In this document: piece after piece, positions 48,824 to 57,136 of the stretch | Layout of the letters: every line of letters begins with the position of its first letter | Position numbering within the stretch: the first letter of the stretch is position 1 | Assembly: GCF_900113435.1 (NCBI RefSeq) | Contig: NZ_FOPG01000001.1 | Span: 186,001 to 250,000, forward strand | Direction: 5' to 3' | Source of the DNA: Sulfitobacter dubius | GTDB lineage: Bacteria > Pseudomonadota > Alphaproteobacteria > Rhodobacterales > Rhodobacteraceae | DNA: 64,000 nucleotides | Notes under the pieces: model-generated | Told to the model about the DNA's origin: nothing | Database searches by the model: none | What the model saw: only the letters and a program-made list of their open reading frames with translations | Position numbers and translations under genes: made by a program

Positions 48824-49793
48824 GGAATAAATCCCCCGTTGTCGCTGTTGCAAGAAAGGCCGCCGCTTGTTCGGCCAAGGCCGGAGCCATCAAAAATCCA
48901 TGCCGAAACAATCCATTAAGGTGCAGCGTCGCGCCGCGCTGGACGATTCCGGGCAGGTTGTCGGCAAAGGCGGGGCGCAGGTCGGCGCCCATCTCAATGA
49001 TCTCGGCTTCGGCAAAGCGCGGGTCGAGCGCATATGCCGCCGAGAGCAGTTCCAGCGCCGAGCGCGCGGTCATTTGGGCACGGCTGGCGCTTTCGATCTG
49101 GGTCGCGCCCAGCATGTAAATTCCGTTCCCGCGCGGCACCACGTAGAGCGGGTGGCGCGGGTGCAGCAGGCGGATCGGGCGGGTGAGGGTGATCTCAGGC
49201 GCGCGCAGCAAGATCATCTCGCCGCGCACCGCCCGCAGTCCGGGCAGAGCGTCGCTGGCGGCCATGCCCCGGCAGTCGATCACCGGGCCTGCGGCTTCCG
49301 ACGGGGCGAGGGCCGTGGTCTCGACCGTGACGCCCGCGGCGACAAGCGCTTGGGTGAGGTCTTGTAGCGCTTGGCGCGGGTTCAGATGCGCTTCTTCGGC
49401 AAAGAACAGCCCGCGCCGATGACGCCCGGCGAGGTCCGGCTCGCATTCTGCAATGGCTTCGGCGTCGCAGTCGCTGTGGCCCTCGGTGCGGGCGGCGAAG
49501 CGCTGCAATTCCGCGCGGTCCCGCTCGGGGGCGAGGACCAGCGTGCCCCTGTGGGTGACCTCAGTGACCTCTCCCCACAGCGCCGCGGCACGTCGCCCGT
49601 GGGTCACCACCGCAGGCTCGCTCAGCGCCCCTTCGCAGAAGGGCGCGAGCATCCCGCCCGCCCACCATGAACAGCCATGCGGCCCGGGCGTGCCTTTGCG
49701 GTCGACCAACCGGGTCCGCAGCCCCTGCGCCAGACAGGCCCGCGCGGCCCAAAGCCCCGCAACGCCTGCGCCGATGATAGTGACGTCACTCAT
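48813..49793 (-). CDS. thiO: Glycine oxidase ThiO
   Basis: FAD enzyme producing dehydroglycine (iminoacetate) for thiazole synthesis. 326 residues. The Rossmann motif DVTIIGAGVAGLWAARACLAQG begins at residue 3; GCSWWAGGMLAPF is the ThiO block, and the C-terminal GATQIES and LNGLFRHGFLMAPALAE contact FAD. ATG 49793 is set by the Rossmann strand; a longer frame runs upstream from 49970 inside thiD. Confidence 0.93.
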   Translation of the reverse strand: MSDVTIIGAGVAGLWAARACLAQGLRTRLVDRKGTPGPHGCSWWAGGMLAPFCEGALSEPAVVTHGRRAAALWGEVTEVTHRGTLVLAPERDRAELQRFAARTEGHSDCDAEAIAECEPDLAGRHRRGLFFAEEAHLNPRQALQDLTQALVAAGVTVETTALAPSEAAGPVIDCRGMAASDALPGLRAVRGEMILLRAPEITLTRPIRLLHPRHPLYVVPRGNGIYMLGATQIESASRAQMTARSALELLSAAYALDPRFAEAEIIEMGADLRPAFADNLPGIVQRGATLHLNGLFRHGFLMAPALAEQAAAFLATATTGDLFRED

Positions 49794-50589
49794 GGGGCCA
49801 GACGCCGTGAAAATGATGCACTGGCCCGTGGCCGTGGCCGATGTTGAGGGCGTCTGCTGCGGCGATGGCGCTTTGCAGATAGCTATGGGCGGCCTCCACC
49901 GCCTGCGGCAGAGGTAGGCCCCGCGCCAGTCCGGCAGCAATGGCGGCGGAGAGCGTGCAGCCGGTGCCATGGGTGTTCGCCGTCTGCTGGCGGGGCGCGG
50001 AAAGGCGCAGGGTGTCGGCCTCTGAAATCAGCAGGTCCACACAGGTTTCCCGCTTGCCATGCCCGCCCTTCATCAGCACCGCGCCGGGACCGGCAGAGAG
50101 CAAAGCGCGGCCCTGCGCCAACATCGTGGCCTCATCGGTGGCCTCCTGCGTGCCCAGCAACCGCGCGGCTTCGGGCAGGTTCGGCGTCAGCACATGGGCG
50201 AGGGGCAGCATCCGGTCGCGCAGGGTGGCCACCGCCTCGGGGGAGAGCAGCGCATCGCCGGATTTCGCCACCATCACCGGGTCGAGTACCACCGGGGCGC
50301 GGGAATTGGCGAGCCCGTCAGCCACGGCATTGATTGTCTCAGGATCGCCCAACATGCCGATCTTGACCGCGCCAATCGCCAGATCATCAAAGACTGCCGC
50401 CATCTGTGCGCGGATCATTTCGGGGGAGATCATCTCGACCCCAGTGACCGCGCGGGTGTTCTGCGCCGTCACGGCGGTGAGCACGCTGGCACCATAAACG
50501 CCAAGTGCGCTGAAGGTCTTGAGGTCGGCTTGAATCCCCGCCCCGCCGCCGCTGTCGGAACCCGCAATCGTCAGTGCTTGAAACGCCAT
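49786..50589 (-). CDS. thiD: Hydroxymethylpyrimidine/phosphomethylpyrimidine kinase
   Basis: Phosphorylates HMP twice to HMP pyrophosphate. 267 residues, ribokinase fold: IAGSDSGGGAGIQADLKTFSALGVYG, VVLDPVMVAKSG, LTPNLPEAARL, VLMKGGHG and ATP-site NTHGTGCTLSAAIAAGLARG. ATG 50589 opens the protein. First gene of the operon, 80 bases downstream of the TPP riboswitch. Confidence 0.96.
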   Translation of the reverse strand: MAFQALTIAGSDSGGGAGIQADLKTFSALGVYGASVLTAVTAQNTRAVTGVEMISPEMIRAQMAAVFDDLAIGAVKIGMLGDPETINAVADGLANSRAPVVLDPVMVAKSGDALLSPEAVATLRDRMLPLAHVLTPNLPEAARLLGTQEATDEATMLAQGRALLSAGPGAVLMKGGHGKRETCVDLLISEADTLRLSAPRQQTANTHGTGCTLSAAIAAGLARGLPLPQAVEAAHSYLQSAIAAADALNIGHGHGPVHHFHGVWPHE

Positions 50590-50668
50590 TTGGCCCCCAT
50601 TCTTCAGATGGGCCAAGGGCGTGTGGATACGGGATAAACGACGGGCCGCATGGGGCCGATGCTTGGTT

Positions 50669-50746
50669 CCGTTCCCTACGCCGGTACGACCCGGATCAGG
50701 TTCGATGGGTCGGTTTTCACCTCTCAGCCTTGCGGCACCCCAACGG
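50669..50746 (-). promoter_or_regulatory. TPP riboswitch (THI element)
   Basis: On the minus strand the conserved THI-box blocks occur in order: GGGGTGCC, GCTGAGAGG, ACCTGATCCGGG and TACCGGCGTAGGGAA. The flanking CCGTT (50742-50746) and AACGG (50669-50673) close stem P1. It lies in the leader of thiD and should repress the ten-gene operon when thiamin pyrophosphate is abundant, probably by masking the thiD ribosome binding site, since no classical terminator follows. Confidence 0.95.
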
Positions 50747-50755
50747 ATTTCGGGC

Positions 50756-50784
50756 AGGCTAGCGAGGGGCGTTCATAGGGTCAA
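50756..50784 (-). promoter_or_regulatory. Putative sigma-70 promoter of the thi operon
   Basis: TTGACC at 50779-50784, a 17-base spacer and TAGCCT at 50756-50761 on the minus strand. The expected transcription start is about 50749, three bases before the aptamer P1 stem, a tight fit with the riboswitch. Confidence 0.6.
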
Positions 50785-50863
50785 CAGGGGATCTTTTATT
50801 TATTATTCTGCGTTTTGTATCATGTGGTTGTACTGCATATCTCATGCATCACATGAGGATTCG

Positions 50864-53800
50864 TTAATGAAAATCCCGCGATCTGGGGATCACCTTGGCG
50901 TCGCGCGGATGGCCGTGCATGGCCACCTGACCGGGCAGCGGATTGGTAGGGTGATCGCCCCGCGTGGTGATGCCGGGCATCGGTGCGTTCGACAGGTCCG
51001 CCAGCCGGTCAGAGCGATCCTCCAACCTATCGGCCACCACGTGGATCACTCGTCCGTCAGTCTGCACGCGCCCTTCGACGACCAGAAGCCGCGCCGACAT
51101 GATCGTGGGGCGGTAGAGCTTGAACATATTGGGCCAGATCACGAGGTTCGCCACGCCGCATTCATCCTCCAGCGTGATGAAACACACCCCCTTGGCGCTA
51201 CCGGGTTTCTGGCGCACCAGTACCAACCCGGCGAGTTTCACCCGCCGCCCGTGGCCCATTCGCCCCAAATCGCGGGCCGAAGCAAACCCCTGCGCGGCAA
51301 GGCTGCTGCGGTAGAAGGACATTGGATGCGCCTTGAGCGAGAGCCGCAGGGTTTGGTAATCGGCCACCACCTGTTCGGCCTTTGGCATCACCGGTAGGGT
51401 GACCTCGGGCTCCGGCCCCTGAGACGCGGCCTCGGCATGGTCAAAAATCGGCAGGGCGGGCACGTCGCGCAGCCCTTGGGCTTGCCAGAGCGCCTGACGC
51501 CGGTCGATCCCCATGCTGCGCATCGTGTCGGCGGCGGCAAGCTGGCGGATCGCCTTGGCATCGAGCCCGGCGCGAGACTTGAGGTCCTCGACATCTGCGA
51601 ACGGCGCATCACGCCGGTCCATGATCCGCGCACCGGCCTTCTCTTGCAGCCCGTCCACCATGCGCAGCCCCAGCCGCAGGGCAAAACCGTCGCCGCAGGG
51701 CTCCAGCGTGCAGTTCCAGTCGGAGTAATTCACATCAACCGCGCGCACCTCAACCTGATGCTCACGCGCATCGCGCACAATCTGGGCGGGCGCATAAAAC
51801 CCCATGGGCTGGGAGTTCAAGAGCGCGCAGGCAAAGGCCGCCGGGTAGTGGCACTTCATCCAAGACGAGACATAGACCAGCTTGGCAAAACTCGCGGCAT
51901 GGCTTTCGGGAAAGCCGTATTCGCCGAACCCCTTGATCTGATCAAAACAACGTTGCGCGAAGACCGGATCGTAGCCGCGTTTAGTCATGCGGCCCACCAT
52001 CTTGTCCTGCAGCTTTTCAATCGTCCCGCGCGAGCGGAAGGTGGCCATGGCCTTGCGCAGTTCGTTCGCCTCGGTCGGGGAAAACTGTGCCGCGTCGATA
52101 GAGATCTTCATCGCCTGTTCTTGAAAGATCGGCACGCCCAGCGTCCGGCTGAGGATGCTGAAGAGTTCGTCCTGCGGATAGGCTGGGCCGGGGGCGGGGT
52201 AGACGACGCTCTCCATCCCCTGACGGCGGCGCAGGTAGGGGTGGACCATGTCGCCCTGAATGGGGCCGGGGCGAACGATGGCGACCTCAATCACCAGATC
52301 ATAGAAGACGCGGGGGCGCAGTTTGGGCAGCATCGCCATCTGCGCACGGCTTTCCACCTGAAAGACCCCCAGACTGTCGCCCCGGCAGAGCATGTCGTAG
52401 GTCGGCCGCCCGGTGGCGTCGTCCTCGTGATCCTCCACCGGGACCGTGGCCAGTTCCAGCGGGCGGTCGTAATGCGCCTCGATCAGATCGAAACATTTGG
52501 CGATACAGGTCAGCATGCCGAGGGCGAGGATATCGACCTTGAAGATCTGCAAGGCGTCGATGTCGTCCTTGTCCCATTCGATGAAGCTGCGCTCGGGCAT
52601 GGCGCCGTTGCCGATGGGCACGATCTCGGTCAGGGGGCGTTCGGTCAGGATGAAACCGCCGACGTGCTGGCTCAGGTGGCGCGGCATGCCGATCATCTGG
52701 GAGGCCAGTTTCAGCACCATGCGCAGATAGGGGTCGGAGAGGTCCAGCCCCGCCTCGCGGGCGCGGTCATCGTCCATCTGGCCCTCGAAACTGCCCCAGA
52801 TCGTCCCCGCGAGTTTCGAGGTCACGTCTTCCGACAGCCCCATCGCCTTGCCGACCTCGCGAATGGCCGAGCGCGGGCGGTAGTGGATCACCGTGGCGCA
52901 GAGCCCGGCGCGGTGGCGGCCGTATTTGCCGTACATATACTGGATGACTTCCTCGCGGCGCTCATGCTCGAAATCGACGTCAATGTCGGGCGGCTCGTCG
53001 CGTTCCTCCGACAGGAACCGCTCGAACAGAAGGTTGTGCACCGCCGGGTCGACCGAGGTGATGCCGAGGCAGAAGCAGACGGCGGAGTTGGCCGCCGAGC
53101 CGCGCCCTTGGCAGAGGATTGGCGGCTCAGCTTCCTCGCGGGCGAAGCGGACGATGTCGTAGATGGTCAGGAAATAGCGGGCGATCTTTTTGGCGGAGAT
53201 GAGGGCGAATTCCTTCTCGATTGTCTTTTTCACCGCCTCGGGCACGCCTTGCGGGTAGCGCCGCGCCGCGCCCTCCCATGTGAGGCGGGCCAATTCCTCC
53301 ATCGGGCTGCGGCCTTCGGGGACGATCTCATGCGGGTATTCATAGGCCAGATCGGTGAGGCGAAAGGCGATGCGGTCCGCCAGACGGCGCGTTTCGGCGA
53401 TGGCATGGGGCCAGTCGGCGAAGAGGCGCAGCATCGCCTCGGGCGATTTCAGGTGCCGCTCGGCATTGGCGGCCAGCAGGTAGCCCGCTGTCGGCACGAT
53501 CACGCCTTCGCGGATCGCCACCATCACGTCCTGCAGGGGGCGGCGGTGGCGGGCGTGGTAAAGCACGTCGTTGGTGGCCAAAATCCTCAGCCCATGGGCG
53601 CGGGCCAGTGCATCTAAGCGGTTGATCCGCGCCCGGTCATCTCCACGATAAAGGAAGCTTGCGCCCACATGCCGCATGTCCGGCAGTGCTTTCACCAGAC
53701 GCGGCAGGCCAGCGGCAAAGACATCGAGGTTTTCGGGCGGCATCACGATCAGATGCAGCCCCTCGGCGTGTTGGCTCAGCATCTCCAGCGTCAGATGGGT

Positions 53801-54193
53801 CTCACCCTTTTGCTGCCATTCGCCGTCCACCGATTGCATCTTGCCCGCCGACAGCAGCGTCGAGAGCCGCGCATAGGCGGCGCGGTCATGCGGGTAGGCG
53901 AGGATCTCGGTCCCGCAGAGCAGCACCAGACGCGCGCCGATCAGGGGGCGGATATGGGCCTTTTCCGCCTCCACATGCAGCCGCACCACGCCCGCCAGCG
54001 TGTTGTGATCGGCGATGCCGAGGCTGTCGTAGCCGTGGTGATGCGCCGTCTCGACCAGATTGACGGCGTCCGAGGCGGCGCGCAGGAAGGAAAAGCAACT
54101 GGCCAGCCCGAATTCGACGTATTCCGCCCGCGGCGGGGCGGCAAAACCGTCTTCGCCCAGCGTTCGGCGTTTATGTCCGTCCTGCTCGGGCAT
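50864..54193 (-). CDS. dnaE2: Error-prone DNA polymerase DnaE2 (ImuC)
   Basis: C-family polymerase for damage bypass, 1109 residues, the usual DnaE2 length. Starts with the N-terminal block PRAEYVEFGLASCFSFLRAASDAVNLVETAHHHGYD and PHP domain, followed by the polymerase core with acidic motifs in EPPDIDVDFEHERREEVIQY and GRGSAANSAVCFCLGIT, and a tail with OB-fold ending in VIPRSRDFH. Its start overlaps the imuB stop (ATGA-type), giving the imuA-imuB-dnaE2 mutasome operon under a LexA box. Confidence 0.96.
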   Translation of the reverse strand: MPEQDGHKRRTLGEDGFAAPPRAEYVEFGLASCFSFLRAASDAVNLVETAHHHGYDSLGIADHNTLAGVVRLHVEAEKAHIRPLIGARLVLLCGTEILAYPHDRAAYARLSTLLSAGKMQSVDGEWQQKGETHLTLEMLSQHAEGLHLIVMPPENLDVFAAGLPRLVKALPDMRHVGASFLYRGDDRARINRLDALARAHGLRILATNDVLYHARHRRPLQDVMVAIREGVIVPTAGYLLAANAERHLKSPEAMLRLFADWPHAIAETRRLADRIAFRLTDLAYEYPHEIVPEGRSPMEELARLTWEGAARRYPQGVPEAVKKTIEKEFALISAKKIARYFLTIYDIVRFAREEAEPPILCQGRGSAANSAVCFCLGITSVDPAVHNLLFERFLSEERDEPPDIDVDFEHERREEVIQYMYGKYGRHRAGLCATVIHYRPRSAIREVGKAMGLSEDVTSKLAGTIWGSFEGQMDDDRAREAGLDLSDPYLRMVLKLASQMIGMPRHLSQHVGGFILTERPLTEIVPIGNGAMPERSFIEWDKDDIDALQIFKVDILALGMLTCIAKCFDLIEAHYDRPLELATVPVEDHEDDATGRPTYDMLCRGDSLGVFQVESRAQMAMLPKLRPRVFYDLVIEVAIVRPGPIQGDMVHPYLRRRQGMESVVYPAPGPAYPQDELFSILSRTLGVPIFQEQAMKISIDAAQFSPTEANELRKAMATFRSRGTIEKLQDKMVGRMTKRGYDPVFAQRCFDQIKGFGEYGFPESHAASFAKLVYVSSWMKCHYPAAFACALLNSQPMGFYAPAQIVRDAREHQVEVRAVDVNYSDWNCTLEPCGDGFALRLGLRMVDGLQEKAGARIMDRRDAPFADVEDLKSRAGLDAKAIRQLAAADTMRSMGIDRRQALWQAQGLRDVPALPIFDHAEAASQGPEPEVTLPVMPKAEQVVADYQTLRLSLKAHPMSFYRSSLAAQGFASARDLGRMGHGRRVKLAGLVLVRQKPGSAKGVCFITLEDECGVANLVIWPNMFKLYRPTIMSARLLVVEGRVQTDGRVIHVVADRLEDRSDRLADLSNAPMPGITTRGDHPTNPLPGQVAMHGHPRDAKVIPRSRDFH

Positions 54194-55746
54194 CAGGCAA
54201 AGAGCCCATGCAAAAACCAGCGCGGCTCGGCCCCGCGACCGTCATAGATCACCCCCTCGCGGTAGAGCCAGAAGCGCTGGCCGCCTTCGACCTCCACCTT
54301 GTAGTAATCGCGCAGCCGGGTGCCGGGGCGGTCGCGCCACCATTCCGGCGCGATGCGTTCGGGGCCGGTGTGGCGCGTGGTTTTATAGGTGACGCGCCGC
54401 CAGTTGAACTGCGAGGGCGGGCCTTCGGGCACGGCATAGATCACGCGCACCTCCTCGGGCGGAGTTAGCAGACGCAGCGGGCGGTCGCGCAGCAAGGCGG
54501 GTGCGGCGGTGGGGGTGCCGTGCAGGGCGTCGACACGTTGCTCCACCCGTTCGGGCTTGTGGGTCTCGCGCCACTGCGGCCAGTTGACCTTGTCCGCGCC
54601 CAGCTTCGCGGCGAGCCGGTCGAGCAGCCCGGCCACATCCGCCGAAGGGTCGCGTTTGCCGTCGAGGTGGTCTTGCATCAGGGGCAGCGGTTCGCTGTCT
54701 GTGGCCTCCAGCGTCAGCAGATCGAAACCAAAGCCGCTGTCGATGTTCTCCAGCTTGCCGTCGAACAGTCTGCGCAGATGCGCGGGGTCACGGCTGGCCC
54801 GCGCCGTGGCGACCCCAAGCGCGCGCCAATCGCCGTCGATGCGGTAGATGGTCAGCCGCAACCGCCGCGCGCCAAGCTCGGCGCGGGCCAGAAGGGTGCA
54901 GAGATCCTCGACCAGCGCGGGCAGATGTGGGGCGGGGTCGATCACCGGCTCAGGTAGGCGGCTGCGGGTTATGAAATGGCGGTGGTCCGGCGGGGCGTTC
55001 AGCGGGTCGGGGGCCTTGCCGAGGGCCTTGTCGAGCAGGATCAACGGGTTGCGATCGGGCTTGAGGCTGGCAAAACGCCGCATCAGCGCGGCGCGGGACA
55101 GATCGCTGAGCGCGCCGATGGTCTTGAGGCCAAGCCGGTCCAAGAGCCGTGTGGTCTGGGTATCGAGCCGCAGGGCGGCGACGGGCAGGGGGGCGAGGGC
55201 GGCGCTCACATCCTCGGTTCCGCAGATCTGCGCGCCGGAGCCGAAGCGTGCCAGCGCCTGCGCGGCACCGGGAGTGGGGGCCATGGCGACCCGCGCGGTC
55301 AGCCCCTGTAGCGCAAAACGGCTGCGGATGTCGCGCAGCATCGCGGCCTCTCCGCCGAACAGATGGGTGCAGCCGGTCACGTCCAGCAGCAGGCCGTGGT
55401 CCTGATCCCGCGCCGTCCAAGGGCACCAGCGCCGCGCCCAATGCACTAGCCGTTGGATCAGCGCCTCATCGCCCTCCAGATCCGCAGGCTCAACATGCAG
55501 ATCGGGGTGGATGGCCTGCACATCGACCACCCGCGCGCCCGCCTTGATCCCGCGCATCGTGGCGGCAGCGCTCAGCCCATGGACCACCGGCCCATGGGTT
55601 CCGTCGCGCGACAAGATGACCGGCACCTCATCCCCCGGAACGCTGCGGTATTGGGCGATCACCCGGCGCCACCGCTCCATAGTCAGCATAGGGAACCAGA
55701 CGGAGACGATCCGCGGCGCGGGGGCTTTGGCCTTTGTCGGGGTCAT
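54193..55746 (-). CDS. imuB: Y-family polymerase-like mutasome protein ImuB
   Basis: 517-residue Y-family relative that links the beta clamp, ImuA and DnaE2. From ATG 55746 the first strand RIVSVWFPMLTMERWRR replaces the usual D-x-D-x-F-Y/A catalytic opening with Trp-Phe, so it lacks the first metal-binding acid, as in known ImuB proteins. Later blocks: LLLDVTGCTHLFGGEAAML, and an HhH-like DRLGLKTIGALSDLSRAALMRRF. Its start overlaps imuA by 119 bases; the first strand is essential, so most of the overlap must be real. Confidence 0.93.
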   Translation of the reverse strand: MTPTKAKAPAPRIVSVWFPMLTMERWRRVIAQYRSVPGDEVPVILSRDGTHGPVVHGLSAAATMRGIKAGARVVDVQAIHPDLHVEPADLEGDEALIQRLVHWARRWCPWTARDQDHGLLLDVTGCTHLFGGEAAMLRDIRSRFALQGLTARVAMAPTPGAAQALARFGSGAQICGTEDVSAALAPLPVAALRLDTQTTRLLDRLGLKTIGALSDLSRAALMRRFASLKPDRNPLILLDKALGKAPDPLNAPPDHRHFITRSRLPEPVIDPAPHLPALVEDLCTLLARAELGARRLRLTIYRIDGDWRALGVATARASRDPAHLRRLFDGKLENIDSGFGFDLLTLEATDSEPLPLMQDHLDGKRDPSADVAGLLDRLAAKLGADKVNWPQWRETHKPERVEQRVDALHGTPTAAPALLRDRPLRLLTPPEEVRVIYAVPEGPPSQFNWRRVTYKTTRHTGPERIAPEWWRDRPGTRLRDYYKVEVEGGQRFWLYREGVIYDGRGAEPRWFLHGLFA

Positions 55747-56362
55747 GGGCAGCCACCCAACGTCCCGGCGCATGGCCACGCGCGCGAAACAGTTCCAAAT
55801 CCCAGCGGGCCGCGCCGGGGGCCTGCGCATCGTAGGGATGGGCCTGTGAGGGCAGCGAGGAAATGCGCCACCGCATCCGCGCTGCACTCAGGCCACCGGG
55901 ATCGCCGCTGCGGATGAGGTAGAGCGGCACGTTTGAGGCCTCGGCCCGAAGCGAGAGCCGTTTGGTGGCGGTGAAATCCAGCACCTCCGGTCCGCCGTGC
56001 ACCTCGCCGATCACGGCAGAAAGCCCCGCACAGGCGGCCCCTTCCTCCATCGTCCAAAGCACGTCGCGCGGGTGGCTGACGGTGACCAGCAGCACCGGTT
56101 GTTCCAGCCCGAAACCGCGCAAGCTGGGCGTATAGGGTGCCCCATTCTCGCGCCGCGACAGAAAGTCCTGCACCCAAAGCACCGGCCCCTTGCCGCGCGG
56201 CAGCAGCGACAGCACGAAGGCACTGGCCGGGGCCGTGGCGAAGGCCCCCGGAAAGACATCCGTCAGCGGCGCATGTGCCGCCAGAACCCCCGGTTCGGGG
56301 GGTGTCGACGGCCGGCGCCGCGGCAGGGTAAGGACCTGCCCATATGTAGAATCGGTTGTCAT
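55628..56362 (-). CDS. imuA: RecA-like mutasome protein ImuA
   Basis: 244-residue ImuA/SulA-like protein, a RecA-fold protein without ATPase motifs that is required for ImuBC mutagenesis. Seen: PGAFATAPASAFVLSLLPRGKGPVLWVQDFLSRRENG, DVLWTMEEGAACAGLSAVIGEVHG, LDFTATKRLSLRAEASNVPLYLIRS. ATG 56362 starts 14 bases after a LexA box. It is the first gene of the SOS operon. Confidence 0.9.
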   Translation of the reverse strand: MTTDSTYGQVLTLPRRRPSTPPEPGVLAAHAPLTDVFPGAFATAPASAFVLSLLPRGKGPVLWVQDFLSRRENGAPYTPSLRGFGLEQPVLLVTVSHPRDVLWTMEEGAACAGLSAVIGEVHGGPEVLDFTATKRLSLRAEASNVPLYLIRSGDPGGLSAARMRWRISSLPSQAHPYDAQAPGAARWDLELFRARGHAPGRWVAAHDPDKGQSPRAADRLRLVPYADYGAVAPGDRPIPQRSGG

Positions 56363-56376
56363 GCACGACTCCATAT

Positions 56377-56391
56377 GTTCACACTTTGTTC
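56377..56391 (-). promoter_or_regulatory. LexA (SOS) box for imuA-imuB-dnaE2
   Basis: GTTC at 56377-56380, seven bases, GTTC at 56388-56391: exact alphaproteobacterial LexA operator GTTC-N7-GTTC. It lies 14 bases upstream of the imuA start and 106 bases upstream of the divergent SRAP gene, so it could control both. Confidence 0.92.
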
Positions 56392-56497
56392 TGGTTATAA
56401 ATCATCAATTTCGGTGCTGTCAAAGATCCTGTGACCCTTGCCGGGCGCGGGCAAAACCGCATCTAATGGGCCGAGACGACGGCAAGGGGGCCAACCG

Positions 56498-57136
56498 ATG
56501 TGCAATCTCTATTCCCTGACCAAGGGGCAGGACGCGATCCGCGGCTGGTTCGATGGGGTCGACGACCAAACAGGCAACCTGCCGCCGATGCCCGGCATCT
56601 ACCCCGACTATGCCGCCCCGGTGGTGTGCCACGGCGACGGTGGACCGGTGCTGCAGATGATGCGGTGGGGGATGCCCTCTCCGGCCTTCGCGCTCAAGGG
56701 CAAGAAGACCGACCGCGGCGTCACCAACATCCGCAACATCGCTTCGCCGCATTGGCGGCGCTGGCTGGTGCCGGAGCATCGCTGCGTCGTGCCTTTCACC
56801 GCCTTTTCCGAGCCGCTGAACCGCCCCGGCGAACGCTCGCGCCCGATCTGGTTCGCGCTTGGCGAGGACCGCCCGCTGGTCTTCTTTGCCGGGGTCTGGA
56901 CGCAATGGACGAGCGTGCGAAAACTCAAGGACGGGGAGACCACGGATAACCGCTTCGGCTTCCTGACGACCGAGCCCAATGCCGAGGTCGGTGCGGTGCA
57001 CCCCAAGGCGATGCCGGTGATCCTGACCACGCCCGACGAGGTGCAGGCGTGGCTCAGCGCCGAAACCGCCGACCTGCCAAAGCTGCAACGCCCGCTACCC
57101 GATGGTGCCTTGCAGGTCATCGACCCCGAGGATTAA
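56498..57136 (+). CDS. SRAP-family abasic-site processing protein (YedK/HMCES type)
   Basis: Forms a thiazolidine crosslink to abasic sites in single-stranded DNA, shielding them. 212 residues. Catalytic Cys2 is exposed after Met removal (MCNLYSLTKG), with NIRN (Asn77/Asn80), Glu105 in PFTAFSEPLN and His168 in AVHPKAMPVIL, the four SRAP residues. ATG 56498 is fixed by the need for Cys2; a longer frame from 56438 would destroy it. Divergent from imuA across a LexA box; overlaps the 3' end of the UdgX gene by 4 bases. Confidence 0.94.
   Translation: MCNLYSLTKGQDAIRGWFDGVDDQTGNLPPMPGIYPDYAAPVVCHGDGGPVLQMMRWGMPSPAFALKGKKTDRGVTNIRNIASPHWRRWLVPEHRCVVPFTAFSEPLNRPGERSRPIWFALGEDRPLVFFAGVWTQWTSVRKLKDGETTDNRFGFLTTEPNAEVGAVHPKAMPVILTTPDEVQAWLSAETADLPKLQRPLPDGALQVIDPED

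Noticed and set aside
50841..50857. 6-bp hairpin CTCATG/CATGAG after dnaE2
   Set aside because: Short stem and no T tract; the AT-rich surroundings look like ordinary intergenic DNA.
51437..53617. A 726-codon plus-strand open frame inside dnaE2
   Set aside because: The antisense frame codes for a His/Arg-rich sequence without any known domain, while the minus frame is an unmistakable DnaE2 along its whole length.
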